From Marinagarivorans cellulosilyticus (GTDB lineage: Bacteria > Pseudomonadota > Gammaproteobacteria > Pseudomonadales > Cellvibrionaceae), in the NCBI RefSeq assembly GCF_021655555.1, contig NZ_AP023086.1:3130685-3194684 (forward strand): a DNA stretch of 64,000 nt. Direction: 5' to 3'. The translations under genes were made by a program, and so were the position numbers. The notes beneath the pieces are model-generated. The model was not told where the DNA came from. It ran no database searches and worked only from the letters and a program-made list of their open reading frames with translations. Positions 1-9,079 of the stretch are shown here, in pieces (position 1 is the stretch's first letter; the number at the start of each line of letters is the position of its first letter).

Positions 1-311
1 ACGTTTGTTTTTTGGCATCAAACCATACTTGCAGCGTTTCTGGCTTTTGCATCAGTTCGCGCATAGCGGTCTGGGTGAAATTAAGTGGGCGATTAACGCG
101 TGCTATACCCTAACGTTGCATTCACTTTTGGCTCAGGATCGCTTCGCTGCTGCTAGAGCAGCATTTCTAGCGTCGTACTCAATTTTTCTGGGTCTCGCCT
201 AGAGTGATGGTATCAATCTAAAAAATCTCCGCTCAAAGCTACAAATACCATTCTAAAAGGATCTGCACAGAAAACCTAATGCACGTTGGGGTAGTTGCCA
301 ATAATAAGGGC
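1..311. other. left-edge non-coding stretch, no supported gene
   Basis: No convincing gene is visible. A minus-strand reading frame is open from about position 109 to the left edge, with an ATG at 64, and could be the start of a gene outside the window, but it lacks a clear ribosome-binding site. A short inverted repeat (ATGGTAT at 207-213, ATACCAT at 245-251) lies beyond the end of the pectate lyase gene and could form a weak hairpin. Confidence 0.3.
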
Positions 312-1847
312 TTATTGGTTAGCGATTAAGCTATTTAAATACACTTCCAAATTTGTATAGTGGTTATTTAAGGTGTAATGGTTGCGATCATCGCTGTTGT
401 CTTTGTCTAGCCCTTGCGCTGTTTCCCATATATCTGGCATGCCGTCGCGGTCGGCGTCACTTGGGCCTTGGGTTGATGGTATTGATTCAATTCCGCCTAC
501 TTCGTCTTGGCTGTTAATAATGTAGCCGGTATTGGTGACCATTTGATGAATGAGGCGCTCGTCTGTGCTGTCGCGGCTGAGCGATGCACCGACATTATTT
601 TTGACCCACAGGTAAGCGTCATCGGCCGAAAGGGTGGTGACTTCAGGGTAGTCCCAGCGTTGTGCTATTTTTTGGTTACTTGCAAATGCCGAAAACGCAT
701 TCCAGCCGCGATCTGTGCCGTCGAGTATGCCATTAATATTGCTGTCGATTTTATTACCCGACTGAAAAGCATAAATGCTCTCATATTTTTCGTTGTCCCA
801 AATATCCTCTGGGGTGTTGGAATCGTTGTTGGCGATGTAATAATTGCCAACCATATTCACTTCTGCGCGCCCACCTTTAGAACCATCAATCGATTCGCCT
901 TGGCGCTGCCCCCAGCCATAAATAACATTATTGACAAAGTCGAGCTTCGCTTTGTAAACCGTTGGCGATTCCTGATTGGGGCCTATGCCTGGGTTGCGCA
1001 TATCGTTATGTGCATAAAGGTTGCGGTAATAGGTGTAGCCGCCGCCATCGTTATTATTTGCGCGCACCAGCGAGCCAAAACCATGAGGCATAAGGTACGA
1101 CGACCCGTTTTTTGTTTTAACGAGGTACGAATCGTTAAGTGCTTCGGCAATAATAGAATTTTGAATAGTAATGTTATTAGACCAGGTGACCGATAAGGAT
1201 TCGTCCACGCTCCACGATGCTGATATGTGATCCAAAATGACATTGTTAGCGTGAATTACGCTAATGGCGTCTGCGTTGCTGCCTTTTAAATCGCCATTGC
1301 CACGCGGTGGTTTTACACCGGTTGTGTCGTACACATTAAAATCGCCACAGCGAAAGCGCATATGCCGGATGATCACGTTATTTGCTTCTACCAGCGTGTT
1401 GTACCCGTAAACCGTTATGCCACCTTCTGGCGCTGTTTGGCCGGCTAGGGTGATGTTATTTTTATTGATGATAAGCGCCGATTCGAGCGCAATATTGCCA
1501 GAAACATCAAAAACGATGGTACGCGGGCCGTTAGCGGAATTAATCCCTTCGCGCAAAGAGCCCTCGCCAAAATCGTTAAGGTGCGTGACGTGGTAAACAT
1601 CGCCACCGCGCCCACCGGTAGCAAAGCGCCCGTAACCTTCGGCGCCAGGGAATGCAACAGGCGGCGAGGTAGGGGGAGAGGAGCTTAGGCTACTGCTGCT
1701 GGCAGCACTGGGTGAGCTTTGTGCGCTACTGGCATCGCTTGAATGCGTTGCTGTAATAGTACTAGAGCTACTAAGGGCGGTTTGTCCGTCGCAAGCACTT
1801 AATAAAAGTGACAGCGCAGCAGTACACAGGAGAAGTTCGGGTCTCAT
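312..1847 (-). CDS. pectate lyase (PL1-like) lipoprotein with Ser-rich linker
   Basis: Probable secreted polysaccharide lyase that cleaves pectate by beta-elimination. The 511-residue protein starts with a lipoprotein signal peptide ending in lipobox LSAC (Cys about 19). A serine-rich linker follows (about 25-62), then a right-handed beta-helix domain beginning FPGAEGYGRFATGG. The central stretch with NADAISV and SASWSVDESLSV resembles the calcium and substrate region of PL1 pectate lyases. The C-terminus holds an Asp-rich DADRDGMPDIWE motif, an EF-hand-like calcium signature common at the end of these enzymes. The ATG is preceded by AAGGTAAAG. Serine linkers of this kind are typical of Cellvibrionaceae secreted enzymes. 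Fold and family are clear; exact substrate is inferred. Confidence 0.85.
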   Translation of the reverse strand: MRPELLLCTAALSLLLSACDGQTALSSSSTITATHSSDASSAQSSPSAASSSSLSSSPPTSPPVAFPGAEGYGRFATGGRGGDVYHVTHLNDFGEGSLREGINSANGPRTIVFDVSGNIALESALIINKNNITLAGQTAPEGGITVYGYNTLVEANNVIIRHMRFRCGDFNVYDTTGVKPPRGNGDLKGSNADAISVIHANNVILDHISASWSVDESLSVTWSNNITIQNSIIAEALNDSYLVKTKNGSSYLMPHGFGSLVRANNNDGGGYTYYRNLYAHNDMRNPGIGPNQESPTVYKAKLDFVNNVIYGWGQRQGESIDGSKGGRAEVNMVGNYYIANNDSNTPEDIWDNEKYESIYAFQSGNKIDSNINGILDGTDRGWNAFSAFASNQKIAQRWDYPEVTTLSADDAYLWVKNNVGASLSRDSTDERLIHQMVTNTGYIINSQDEVGGIESIPSTQGPSDADRDGMPDIWETAQGLDKDNSDDRNHYTLNNHYTNLEVYLNSLIANQ

Positions 1848-2026
1848 ATAGCTTTACCTTATTATTGGTAAGGCCAGTTTATGTTATTTGCTGAGTATTG
1901 GTCTGCCTTGAGTGGTGTTTTGCGACTTGTTTGGCAGTTTTAAGGGCGGCCATATAGTGGTTATATCGGGCCAGCTTGTAAAAGGGCTGCCGCTAAAGCG
2001 CCCTTTTACAGGGGGTATGGGGATGG

Positions 2027-3505
2027 TCACTGGGTGAATTCTGAATCCATCCATAAATATCGACTTCGTTGCCAGTTGATCAGCTTTTCTACCTCGCCTG
2101 CGTAACTGCCCGGGAGTTCCAGTGTGGCATTAAACCACGATCGCCATTCGAAGATAGGCTGGTCTTGAACGGTGGCCCAGCGATCAAAATTATCGGCTTG
2201 TGCTATGTCTAGCCATTTTGCTCTGGCGCTAATGTAATAAAATAGTTGCTCGAAGGTGCCTTGGGTTTTCAGTTCGCCCCAGCGCGTTTTTACTTTTTCT
2301 TGAAAGGCAGGGTCCTCAAAAAGGCGGGCAAACCATGGCGTGTTTCGTAAGTGCCAGCCTGCGGTTAGGTGTACTGTCGAATAACTAACATTGCCCATGC
2401 CAAAATCAAAATCCCATATGGGGCCAAAATGTAGCTTGCCGTCTCGTTTTTTGTACATAAAAAAGCTCGCCACGCCGCCATCTACATTTTTAAAGTATTC
2501 GTTAATAATGTAGTAGTCCACCGCAGACGCAACATCAATATAGGCGGCGTAGCCTAAGCCTGGGTCGGTAAAAGAGGGGCCAAATAGTGCGCCTTCGGTA
2601 TCGCTTAGGTATTGCTGTAAATAGCTGCGCTGTGGCTCGCGAGCTTCGTCTAGCAGTTCGTCTGGGTCTTTGGCGCAGATCGGAGGCATATCATGAAGCG
2701 AATCAAAGCAATAGGTTTCTTCTCGGTCGGTATTTACTCCGTCGACACACGTTGGAAATATATTGGAAGCCTCTGGAAAATTGCATAAATCGGTTGCCAT
2801 TCGAAAATCGACTTCTAAAAGATAGCTACCAGTAATACGTTGAGGGTCTTCTTCTTCGGCGTCCAGCTCGGGTAGGTTAATGCGGTTTTTAGCTAGGCGG
2901 ATGTGCTCAACAAGTTGGTATACCCCTTCATAGTGGCCGTTTAAAATCAATTCGATATGTCGGTCTGCTACCGTAAATTCGCTGCCTAGGGCTCGGCTAA
3001 ACGTAAACGCTACGTCATTGCGAATTAATGTTTTATCGGCCATGTTAGCAAGGAAAACCCAATGCTTATTGGCCGCCATTCCCAATAGACTAGTCGATTT
3101 TTCGAGCCGTAAGCGATAAGGCTTTTTGTCAAAATCCCAAGTTGAGTTACCGCGCCCACGGATTTTTAACTCGCCAGTTATAGGTAATTCGTCAATATCG
3201 CTGAGTTCGTAACTGGCTGTTAAGTAGGTGTCCTTAGTGACTACTGGCAGGCTATCGGTGGTATTAATAATCAATTGGGGCAGGGTAGTGGTGGTGCCGG
3301 TGGGTATCCAGCTAGCAAGTGTAATTGAGCTTGCTGAGCTAGATTGTTCTCCTGAACTAGATTGTTTTGCTGAGCTAAATTGCTCTACTGAGCTCGATGC
3401 CTGTGATGAAGTTACGCTAGTGGAATTATTCTTTGTACCGCTTCCGCATGCTAATAGGTTTAGCCCCATTGCGCTAAAAATGATTACCGCTGTCAGTTTA
3501 TTCAT
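2027..3505 (-). CDS. CotH kinase family lipoprotein
   Basis: CotH-type protein (spore coat protein H / atypical secreted kinase family). It has a lipoprotein signal peptide with lipobox LLAC (Cys about 20), a Ser/Glu/Gln-rich linker (about 28-62), and then the CotH fold. Family landmarks are KIRGRGNSTW (about 130), KKPYRLRL, NGHYEGVYQLVEHI, and the acidic GPIWDFDFGMGN motif, the probable metal/nucleotide site. Length is 492 residues. In bacteria with plant-degrading enzymes such proteins are often found near carbohydrate-active lipoproteins, and here a pectate lyase lies 180 bp downstream on the same strand. Its substrate is unknown; whether it phosphorylates a secreted protein is inference. 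Confidence 0.82.
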   Translation of the reverse strand: MNKLTAVIIFSAMGLNLLACGSGTKNNSTSVTSSQASSSVEQFSSAKQSSSGEQSSSASSITLASWIPTGTTTTLPQLIINTTDSLPVVTKDTYLTASYELSDIDELPITGELKIRGRGNSTWDFDKKPYRLRLEKSTSLLGMAANKHWVFLANMADKTLIRNDVAFTFSRALGSEFTVADRHIELILNGHYEGVYQLVEHIRLAKNRINLPELDAEEEDPQRITGSYLLEVDFRMATDLCNFPEASNIFPTCVDGVNTDREETYCFDSLHDMPPICAKDPDELLDEAREPQRSYLQQYLSDTEGALFGPSFTDPGLGYAAYIDVASAVDYYIINEYFKNVDGGVASFFMYKKRDGKLHFGPIWDFDFGMGNVSYSTVHLTAGWHLRNTPWFARLFEDPAFQEKVKTRWGELKTQGTFEQLFYYISARAKWLDIAQADNFDRWATVQDQPIFEWRSWFNATLELPGSYAGEVEKLINWQRSRYLWMDSEFTQ

Positions 3506-3566
3506 TTGCCGCCCTTTTATTATTATCGAATTGTTATCGAAATGGCATTTTTTTATGCATTCTTAA

Positions 3567-3661
3567 GGTATCAACAATTCCGGTAGTTTTATGCCGTGGT
3601 CTAATACAATCGGATATTTCAATAACAGATAATACGCTCTATAGATTGAGGTGTTGATACC
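3567..3661. repeat. inverted repeat pair, 10-bp arms, about 75 bp apart
   Basis: GGTATCAACA at 3567-3576 is exactly repeated in inverse orientation as TGTTGATACC at 3652-3661. The enclosed 75 bp are AT-rich and non-coding. It could be a small non-autonomous element, a pair of operator half-sites, or chance. Confidence 0.3.
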
Positions 3662-4063
3662 ATAAAACGAATGAGCTGACCGAATCGAACCTATACGTCG
3701 AGTTAAATAAGAAGATGTTGCGCTAAAACGCTGTGATAGTTGGGTGCCTATGAGTTATTGTGCTTAGCTGCGCCAGAGAAACTGCCCGCTACAAAAGAAG
3801 ATCTGACGCGGTAATATAGCGGTCAGGGCTACAGCTATCGAGTGCGGCTTCGTTATCGTACGTATGCGCTTGCAGTAGAATGCTTTGTAGGTGTCGTTTA
3901 TCCTAGATGAAGCGCTGTTTTTGCGCTTTTATCAAGAAACGGCCGCTATATGTGGCGGTTAATAAATTTATCGGTAGCTATTTGGCCATAAAAAATATTA
4001 CTCACTCGGAGGGCTGGTTGATCATTTTCTAGGCATTCGTGCGTCGGGGGCGCTAGCATAGTG

Positions 4064-4087
4064 CCCAGCCCCAGCCCCAGCCCCAGC
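4064..4087. repeat. four tandem copies of CCCAGC
   Basis: A perfect 6-bp unit CCCAGC repeated four times in non-coding DNA upstream of the RDD gene. Such tracts are prone to slippage. No coding frame runs through it. Confidence 0.7.
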
Positions 4088-4277
4088 AACGATGCGCCTG
4101 GGTAGATTTTGCACCTGCATAAGGATATGCAGGATTAGACTCTGCTGGAGACTTTGCAGGACAAGCAAAAAGTCGAGGAGCGCAAAGTCGTAGATGGCTT
4201 AAGCGGCCTAGAAAATGATTAATTAGCGCTCAATTTTGTAGATGCCTGAATAGTTACAATTTATCAAGGATTTAAAA

Positions 4278-4784
4278 ATGGAAAACAATATTTACGACGC
4301 CCCGAAATCGGATTTAGACACTAACCAAGAACGCCATGACGGCGGTGAGCTCGCCAGTCGTTGGAGTAGGGTTGGCGCAAGCCTTATCGATGCATTAACA
4401 ATTATTCCGATAACACTCCCGTTAATGTACTTTACCGGCGCTTTTGAAAACATGTCGGAAGGTGTTCAGCCATCTATTTCCTACAGTTTAGCGATTACCT
4501 TAGTCGGAATTATTTTGTTTTTAATGATTCACGGTTATTTCTTGTGTCGAGATGGTCAGACCCTAGGAAAGAAAGTGCTGAATATAAAAATTGTGACGTT
4601 AGATGGCCATTTACCGTCAATAGCGACTTTAGCTAAGCGCTATGGCTTTTATTGGATTGTACCAAGTATTCCGGTTATTGGGGGCCTTTTGAATTTGGTT
4701 AATCTTTTATTTATTTTCTCTAAATCAAGACGATGCATTCACGATCACTTTGGTGGTACAAAAGTAGTTTATGTAAATACTTGA
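4278..4784 (+). CDS. RDD family membrane protein
   Basis: Small integral membrane protein of the RDD family, function poorly defined in general. The 168-residue protein has a charged N-terminus, then the RDD signature region ASRWSRVGASLIDALTI (about 27-43), and three or four hydrophobic segments (about 35-60, 76-96, 130-150). The amphipathic stretch DGQTLGKKVLNIKIV lies between segments, as in other members. The end, CIHDHFGGTKVV, is the usual family C-terminus. AAGGATTT precedes the ATG. It stands alone between oppositely oriented genes, so the neighbourhood gives no functional hint. Confidence 0.8.
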   Translation: MENNIYDAPKSDLDTNQERHDGGELASRWSRVGASLIDALTIIPITLPLMYFTGAFENMSEGVQPSISYSLAITLVGIILFLMIHGYFLCRDGQTLGKKVLNIKIVTLDGHLPSIATLAKRYGFYWIVPSIPVIGGLLNLVNLLFIFSKSRRCIHDHFGGTKVVYVNT

Positions 4785-4878
4785 TGTTGTTTCGTCCACT
4801 TTAAAATTCACTTTTTTGCGCCGATGGTTTGTAAGGTACTCAGAACCCGTTTGTTTTGGGTGCCCGGCTTTAACTGCG

Positions 4879-5466
4879 TTAAATAGCCCAATTCAAAATT
4901 CCATCTTGAACACTCAAAACAGCTTGAATAGGTGCGCTGCCGTCGTAGCTCCAAAGCTCTGCCAGTACGCGCGTTTGAGTACTGGGTATTTGTAGTTGGC
5001 TAGTATAAACGCCGTCAGTTAATGCGCCCGAAGTGATTTGGCTGTTGTAGTGTGGCAGGTAGCCTGTGTTGCTTTCTTGGTAGTTGCCATAAAGCGAAAG
5101 CTGGTAGCGGTTACCGCCATGGTTTTCAAAATGAACGTTCAGTTGTACGGTACTTTGGCTGGCAAAATCGAAATCTGGTGCGGCAACTAACGCATCAGTT
5201 GTGGTTGTGCTAATGGTTGCCGTACTAGAGCTTGATGCGGCGCTAGAGCTGCTGGATGAATTCACGTCGCTAGAAGAGCTTATGCTGCTATAGGTGGCTG
5301 CGGTATTTTCTGCGTTATTATTTTCGCCGCCGCTACCGCCACCACTTCCGCAGGCAGCAAGTACCGTCGTGCATAAAACAGCTGTGAATATTTGGTTTAG
5401 AAGATTGCCGTACTTTTTGCTGTGGTTATTAAAATTCACAGTGCTACCGGTGTGCTTAATGTTCAT
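4879..5466 (-). CDS. Ser-linker lipoprotein of unknown function
   Basis: Not recognised. The 195-residue protein has a long charged N-terminus (about 25 residues) before a hydrophobic core and the lipobox LAAC at about 36-39. A Gly/Asn/Ser-rich linker follows (about 40-88). A C-terminal domain of about 105 residues is predicted beta-rich by its alternating pattern, with YQLSLYGNYQES and LQIPSTQTRVLAEL. It lies 56 bp downstream of the LruC-domain gene on the same strand and is probably cotranscribed with it, so the two may work at the cell surface together. An internal start closer to the hydrophobic core is possible. Confidence 0.7.
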   Translation of the reverse strand: MNIKHTGSTVNFNNHSKKYGNLLNQIFTAVLCTTVLAACGSGGGSGGENNNAENTAATYSSISSSSDVNSSSSSSAASSSSTATISTTTTDALVAAPDFDFASQSTVQLNVHFENHGGNRYQLSLYGNYQESNTGYLPHYNSQITSGALTDGVYTSQLQIPSTQTRVLAELWSYDGSAPIQAVLSVQDGILNWAI

Positions 5467-5522
5467 AACAGGGCCTACGTCTAATCAGTAAAAAATTTAA
5501 TTGTTTGAATCTATGCTTTTTT

Positions 5523-7652
5523 CTAAGGCATAAAAATATGTTGTGCTTGACCATTTTGCAGTGTGTGCCAGTTTTTGTGCTCGGCGCCTTGGCTTAAGAC
5601 AAAATCGGCAAAGTTGGGGTAGGCCTGTAGTAAGTCGGTGCGCTCTTTTGGCCACTGCCAGCTACTGCTGACTTCCATCGCCCAGGGTAAGTTATTGGCG
5701 GTGCGGTAATAGCGCTGCTCTTGTGGGTTGCTGGTATCTTCTTGCAGGCCCCAAAAGGCGGGGTCGAAAGCTTCTGTTGGCGCTTGGTCGGGCAGGTGGA
5801 TTTCGTAGGCACGGCCTGGGGCCGTGGCAAATGCGCTGCCGTGGTAATAGTGCGGGGTGGCAAAAATAAACGGGTCGTAGGGTTGTGCGGGCATAGCGCT
5901 AGCGGCAATTTCACCGTTTAAGGGAATGCTTAAGTCAAAGTTAAAGGTAATGTCTTGGTCGCAGTTCTCTTGTGTGCGGTAAAAACCACACACGGGTTTA
6001 ATTGTTTCGTTTAGGTGCTCGCTAATAATAAATATGGCTTCTTCGCGGCCTGCCTCTAATGGCGAGGGGGCCAGTACATCGTTGTAGCGCAGTTGTAAGG
6101 TTTGCTGGTTTATTGCTTGCGCGGCTATACCCGGCAGGCGAATGGCAAAACCGCTGTGGTAGCTGCCGCCCATGGCTAATAATTTACCGCGAATATCAAC
6201 GCGTTCTACGGTTTGTGTGGCGGTGTTTATGACCTCGGTGTAGCGCAGGCCGACCACTACATCGTTCATGTCGTAGTCGGCGGTTTGTGGCCAGTTATCT
6301 TCGTAGGCTAATGTCGTCCAGCCATTGGCCGAGGGGTAATACTTGTAGCTTAAGCCTACGCTTGCGACATTAACGGTGTAGTCTTCTACCTCGCCGCTAG
6401 TGCTGCCACCAGATGGCGCTAGTGTTTCTTGTTGGCTAAAGCGAAAGCGCGCCCAGGTTTGGCCTGCTAGCGCGCCTTCAGGAACGCGCATTACTAGGGT
6501 GTTGGCGCCGGCATTTAAGGCTTGGCCGGTAAAAATTTGTTCGCCTTCATCGTCAAAGTCGCCATCTTGGTTCCAGTCGAACCAGGCGTTTAAGTAGCCG
6601 TTGTTGCTAGCGATAACTTGCACGACACTATCGAGGCCTGTTTCAAAAGCCGTGACAAAGCCGACGCCGTCATCATCTAAATCCTCAAAGCTGCTGTTAT
6701 CTGGGCCATTATATTTACCTGCAGGTGCACTAAAACCAAGGTAGGTGGTGTCATCGAGGGCGTGGCGCGCGCCGTTATCTTGAATCAGTGTGCCGTAGCT
6801 GGCGGGTGCATCGCCAAAGTCGATAGTCGCAGGTTCGTCCTCATCAATAATGGGGGCTTGCGCACAGCGGGCGCCGTCGTTTTGGCTAGAGTAGGGGCCG
6901 TTGGCAAATAAGGTGGCGGTTGGCCCTATGATTTCGGTTATTTCTACAGAAGCTAGGTCAATGCGATAGATAAAACCATCGCTATTGCGTGATAAGTACA
7001 AGTAACCGTCGACATCAAAATAGGCGGCGCCAAAAGTACCCGTTACGCCAGTGTCGCCCATTTCGCGAGCGCTTCCGTTGTTGGTATCAAACTCATATAA
7101 AATCCCAGTTCTATTATCTACCCCATAAAGGTGATTGTTGTTGGGGTGAAAGGCAAAATCGGTGAGTGTAATACTGGCAGATGTTGTGATTGTTTCTGCG
7201 GTTAATATCGCATTAGGGTCGTTATCGAGCGGGCTTAAATCAATACGGTAAAAGCCTGTGCCCTTGCGGTATAAATAGTAATAGTGGTTATAAGTATCAC
7301 CTACATAAAACGTAGTATTACTGGGTAAACCATTAACGTTTATCGCTCGCGCTTTAAAATCGCTACCTATTTGCATAACTTGCTTAAGGGTTGTGTTGTA
7401 GCCATAAATGTAGCGGTCTGTATCATTAAAGCCTAGGCCATTTATGTTGCCTGCAACACCGGCATCGCTTTGTAATATTGTGTAATTCCCGGTTGCTAAA
7501 TTAATGCCGTAGGCAGCAACAGGGTTACCTTGAAACAAAAAGGCTTTGCTTGGGCAGCTGCTAAAAGGGGCTGCATATGCAGAACTTGCAAGGCCATAGC
7601 ACAGCAGCGTTGTTAGGCTTTTTAAAGGGCTTACAGCAATATTGCGGAACAT
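5523..7652 (-). CDS. LruC domain-containing secreted protein
   Basis: Large secreted beta-rich protein. The start at 7652 is preferred over an ATG 57 bp upstream because it has AGGTGAG just before it and yields a clean signal peptide cleaving after SSAYA. The N-terminal part (about 30-270) is a beta-propeller-like DUF6923-type region with repeated short motifs about position and time. The middle contains an Asp-rich Ca-binding-like stretch (DWNQDGDFDDEGEQ) and ends with GEVEDYTVNV, the GEVED domain signature. The C-terminal third (about 425-700) is the LruC/DUF4842 domain, with DYDMNDVVVGLRY and the ensuing HSGFAIRLPG. Role unknown; probably cell-surface or extracellular. Confidence 0.8.
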   Translation of the reverse strand: MFRNIAVSPLKSLTTLLCYGLASSAYAAPFSSCPSKAFLFQGNPVAAYGINLATGNYTILQSDAGVAGNINGLGFNDTDRYIYGYNTTLKQVMQIGSDFKARAINVNGLPSNTTFYVGDTYNHYYYLYRKGTGFYRIDLSPLDNDPNAILTAETITTSASITLTDFAFHPNNNHLYGVDNRTGILYEFDTNNGSAREMGDTGVTGTFGAAYFDVDGYLYLSRNSDGFIYRIDLASVEITEIIGPTATLFANGPYSSQNDGARCAQAPIIDEDEPATIDFGDAPASYGTLIQDNGARHALDDTTYLGFSAPAGKYNGPDNSSFEDLDDDGVGFVTAFETGLDSVVQVIASNNGYLNAWFDWNQDGDFDDEGEQIFTGQALNAGANTLVMRVPEGALAGQTWARFRFSQQETLAPSGGSTSGEVEDYTVNVASVGLSYKYYPSANGWTTLAYEDNWPQTADYDMNDVVVGLRYTEVINTATQTVERVDIRGKLLAMGGSYHSGFAIRLPGIAAQAINQQTLQLRYNDVLAPSPLEAGREEAIFIISEHLNETIKPVCGFYRTQENCDQDITFNFDLSIPLNGEIAASAMPAQPYDPFIFATPHYYHGSAFATAPGRAYEIHLPDQAPTEAFDPAFWGLQEDTSNPQEQRYYRTANNLPWAMEVSSSWQWPKERTDLLQAYPNFADFVLSQGAEHKNWHTLQNGQAQHIFMP

Positions 7653-7798
7653 GGACTCACCTATTGTTAAGTTGGCAATACAAAACACAATGTAATAGGG
7701 GTGTTGCAAGTGCTGTGCCCAAGCGCATTACAATGGCTATAGTGCCCTGTAGCCCTTATGGCGCCTGGGTTTGCTCGATTGTAATACTTCAAGCCCTG

Positions 7799-7841
7799 CC
7801 GCAATTTGCAGTGTGGGTGCGTTTGTATTCGCAATTTGCAA
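7799..7841. promoter_or_regulatory. two LuxO-box-like activator sites, 30 bp apart
   Basis: Two copies of GCAATTTGCA at 7801-7810 and 7831-7840, exactly 30 bp apart (about three helical turns). The proximal extended copy TCGCAATTTGCAA (7829-7841) differs at one position from the palindrome TTGCAATTTGCAA, a form of the published LuxO site TTGCA-N3-TGCAA. It ends 144 bp before the -24 element of the sigma-54 promoter at 7985. The same core occurs inverted at 20492-20501 before the STAS gene. Confidence 0.65.
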
Positions 7842-7984
7842 TTTCAAAATGCGAAAGCAATTGGCTTTATTTGTCCTCTTTTATATGTTCAAACCTCAAG
7901 CATTTTGCCGTGGCGTAACTTCAGTGCACGGCAGTCAACGGCTGCAGGTCTATTCTTGTTGTTAATGTTTTTTAAATTTTTATT

Positions 7985-8000
7985 TGGTATCTAAATTGCT
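7985..8000 (+). promoter_or_regulatory. sigma-54 (-24/-12) promoter of epimerase-acyltransferase unit
   Basis: TGGTATCTAAATTGCT fits TGGYAYR-N4-TTGCW with one mismatch. The invariant GG and GC are separated by 10 bp as required. Predicted start of transcription is near 8011, about 28 nt before the ATG at 8039. Upstream activator-like sites lie about 145 bp away, the geometry expected for an NtrC/LuxO-class activator. Confidence 0.65.
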
Positions 8001-8038
8001 ATTGCCATGTATCTTTCAAATAAAATGAGAATAGTGTT

Positions 8039-9079
8039 ATGGCGATTTATTTAGTAACTGGTGGTTGTGGCTATTTGGGGTCGCGTTTGGTATCGCATCT
8101 TATAGAGCGGGGCCATTATGTGCGCGTGCTCGATAATTTGTCTCACGGTATACCTGTTAGTGCATCCGATTGCATGGAGCTTAATGTTGGCGATGTATGT
8201 AATGCTAAAACCGTTGAGCAATTTATGCAGGATGTTGATGGCTGTTTTCATTTGGCTGATATGTCTGAGTACGGCTTTGATAAAAATAATTTTAGAGATA
8301 TAAAAGCAACTTTAACCGGAGGCTTTAATGTTTTTTCTGCTGCGGCCAAAACAAAAACTAAGGTGGTATATGTCTCGTCTTCGGCTGTATATGGCGATAA
8401 TGCCGAGCTACCCTTAAGTGAGTACGCCGAGCCTTGTCCTTTAACGCCTTATGCGGCCGATAAGCGCGCGTTAGAAATTCACGCAAAAGTTGCTTCCTTA
8501 ATGGAAGGTGTGCAAACCGTTGGCTTGCGATTATTTAATGTGTACGGCGAGCGGTATGAGCACGAATACCAAAGTCGCGATGTGGTAACGCAATTTATAA
8601 TGAATGCGCTACAAGGTAAAAGCATGACCATCTATGGCGACGGTGAGCAATCGCGCGATTATGTACATGTTGACGATGCGGTAAAATTTTTAATGGCCGC
8701 GATGGACTATTCAAGCCGAATCCCTGATATTTTCAATATTTGCAGTGGCGAGGGCGTTACGGTTAATGCTTTAGCGCAGCGCATTATGTGTTTGGCCAAT
8801 GCGCATGTCGCTGTAAACCATAAAACCTCGCGCAGTGGTGATATTTATGGCTCTGTTGGTTGCCCGGCAAAAGCGGCCGAAAAACTAAATTGTTCCACTT
8901 CAATTTCGTTGAATAAAGGTTTGTCGCAGCTAATTGCATTTTACCGCAAGCAGTTAGGGGTAGAAATGGCACAGCCCTTGTCCCCTTTTACCGGTGTCGC
9001 AGAGGCCTGGCAGCGCGTGGACGATAGCTTTATGCGCGATACCCCCCGTTTGGATGACTATTCTGCGGCGCGCTTTTAG
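8039..9079 (+). CDS. NAD-dependent epimerase/dehydratase (extended SDR)
   Basis: Sugar-nucleotide epimerase or dehydratase of the extended short-chain dehydrogenase family, acting in the cytoplasm on an NDP-sugar. N-terminal nucleotide-binding motif TGGCGYLGSRL (about 7-17); catalytic pair YAADK at about 138-142, with the upstream Ser in VSSSAVYG; a C-terminal substrate domain with the typical RDYVHVDDAV. Length 346 is normal. The start ATG has only a weak GAG ahead of it. It overlaps the next gene by one base (TAG/GTG). Position behind a sigma-54 promoter and opposite the polysaccharide-control operon suggests it makes a sugar precursor for that polymer. Which sugar cannot be told. Confidence 0.85.
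   Translation: MAIYLVTGGCGYLGSRLVSHLIERGHYVRVLDNLSHGIPVSASDCMELNVGDVCNAKTVEQFMQDVDGCFHLADMSEYGFDKNNFRDIKATLTGGFNVFSAAAKTKTKVVYVSSSAVYGDNAELPLSEYAEPCPLTPYAADKRALEIHAKVASLMEGVQTVGLRLFNVYGERYEHEYQSRDVVTQFIMNALQGKSMTIYGDGEQSRDYVHVDDAVKFLMAAMDYSSRIPDIFNICSGEGVTVNALAQRIMCLANAHVAVNHKTSRSGDIYGSVGCPAKAAEKLNCSTSISLNKGLSQLIAFYRKQLGVEMAQPLSPFTGVAEAWQRVDDSFMRDTPRLDDYSAARF

Larger units (their letters stand above)
3506..4277. other. 772-bp intergenic region with repeats and possible gene remnant
   Basis: No intact gene is seen. It holds the upstream region of the CotH gene, a 10-bp inverted repeat pair spanning 3567-3661, a hexanucleotide tandem repeat at 4064-4087, and a short plus-strand open stretch (4139-4222) whose 27 codons read like the charged C-terminus of a lost protein. 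The right end carries the ribosome-binding site of the RDD gene. Confidence 0.4.

Noticed and set aside
1..109. Minus-strand open frame running off the left edge
   Set aside because: Codon pattern is plausible, but only about 21 residues from the ATG at 64 are visible, no ribosome site is found and no family is recognisable.
507..1196. 229-codon plus-strand open frame
   Set aside because: It lies exactly antisense to the pectate lyase gene, has no ribosome-binding site and no recognisable family; the minus-strand frame explains the region.
4139..4222. Charged 27-codon plus-strand stretch ending in TAA
   Set aside because: No start codon or ribosome site; looks like a gene remnant at most, so not reported as a gene.
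7577..7994. Several overlapping plus-strand frames before the epimerase gene
   Set aside because: They overlap the LruC-protein start region and the sigma-54 promoter with activator sites; none has a ribosome site or a plausible protein.
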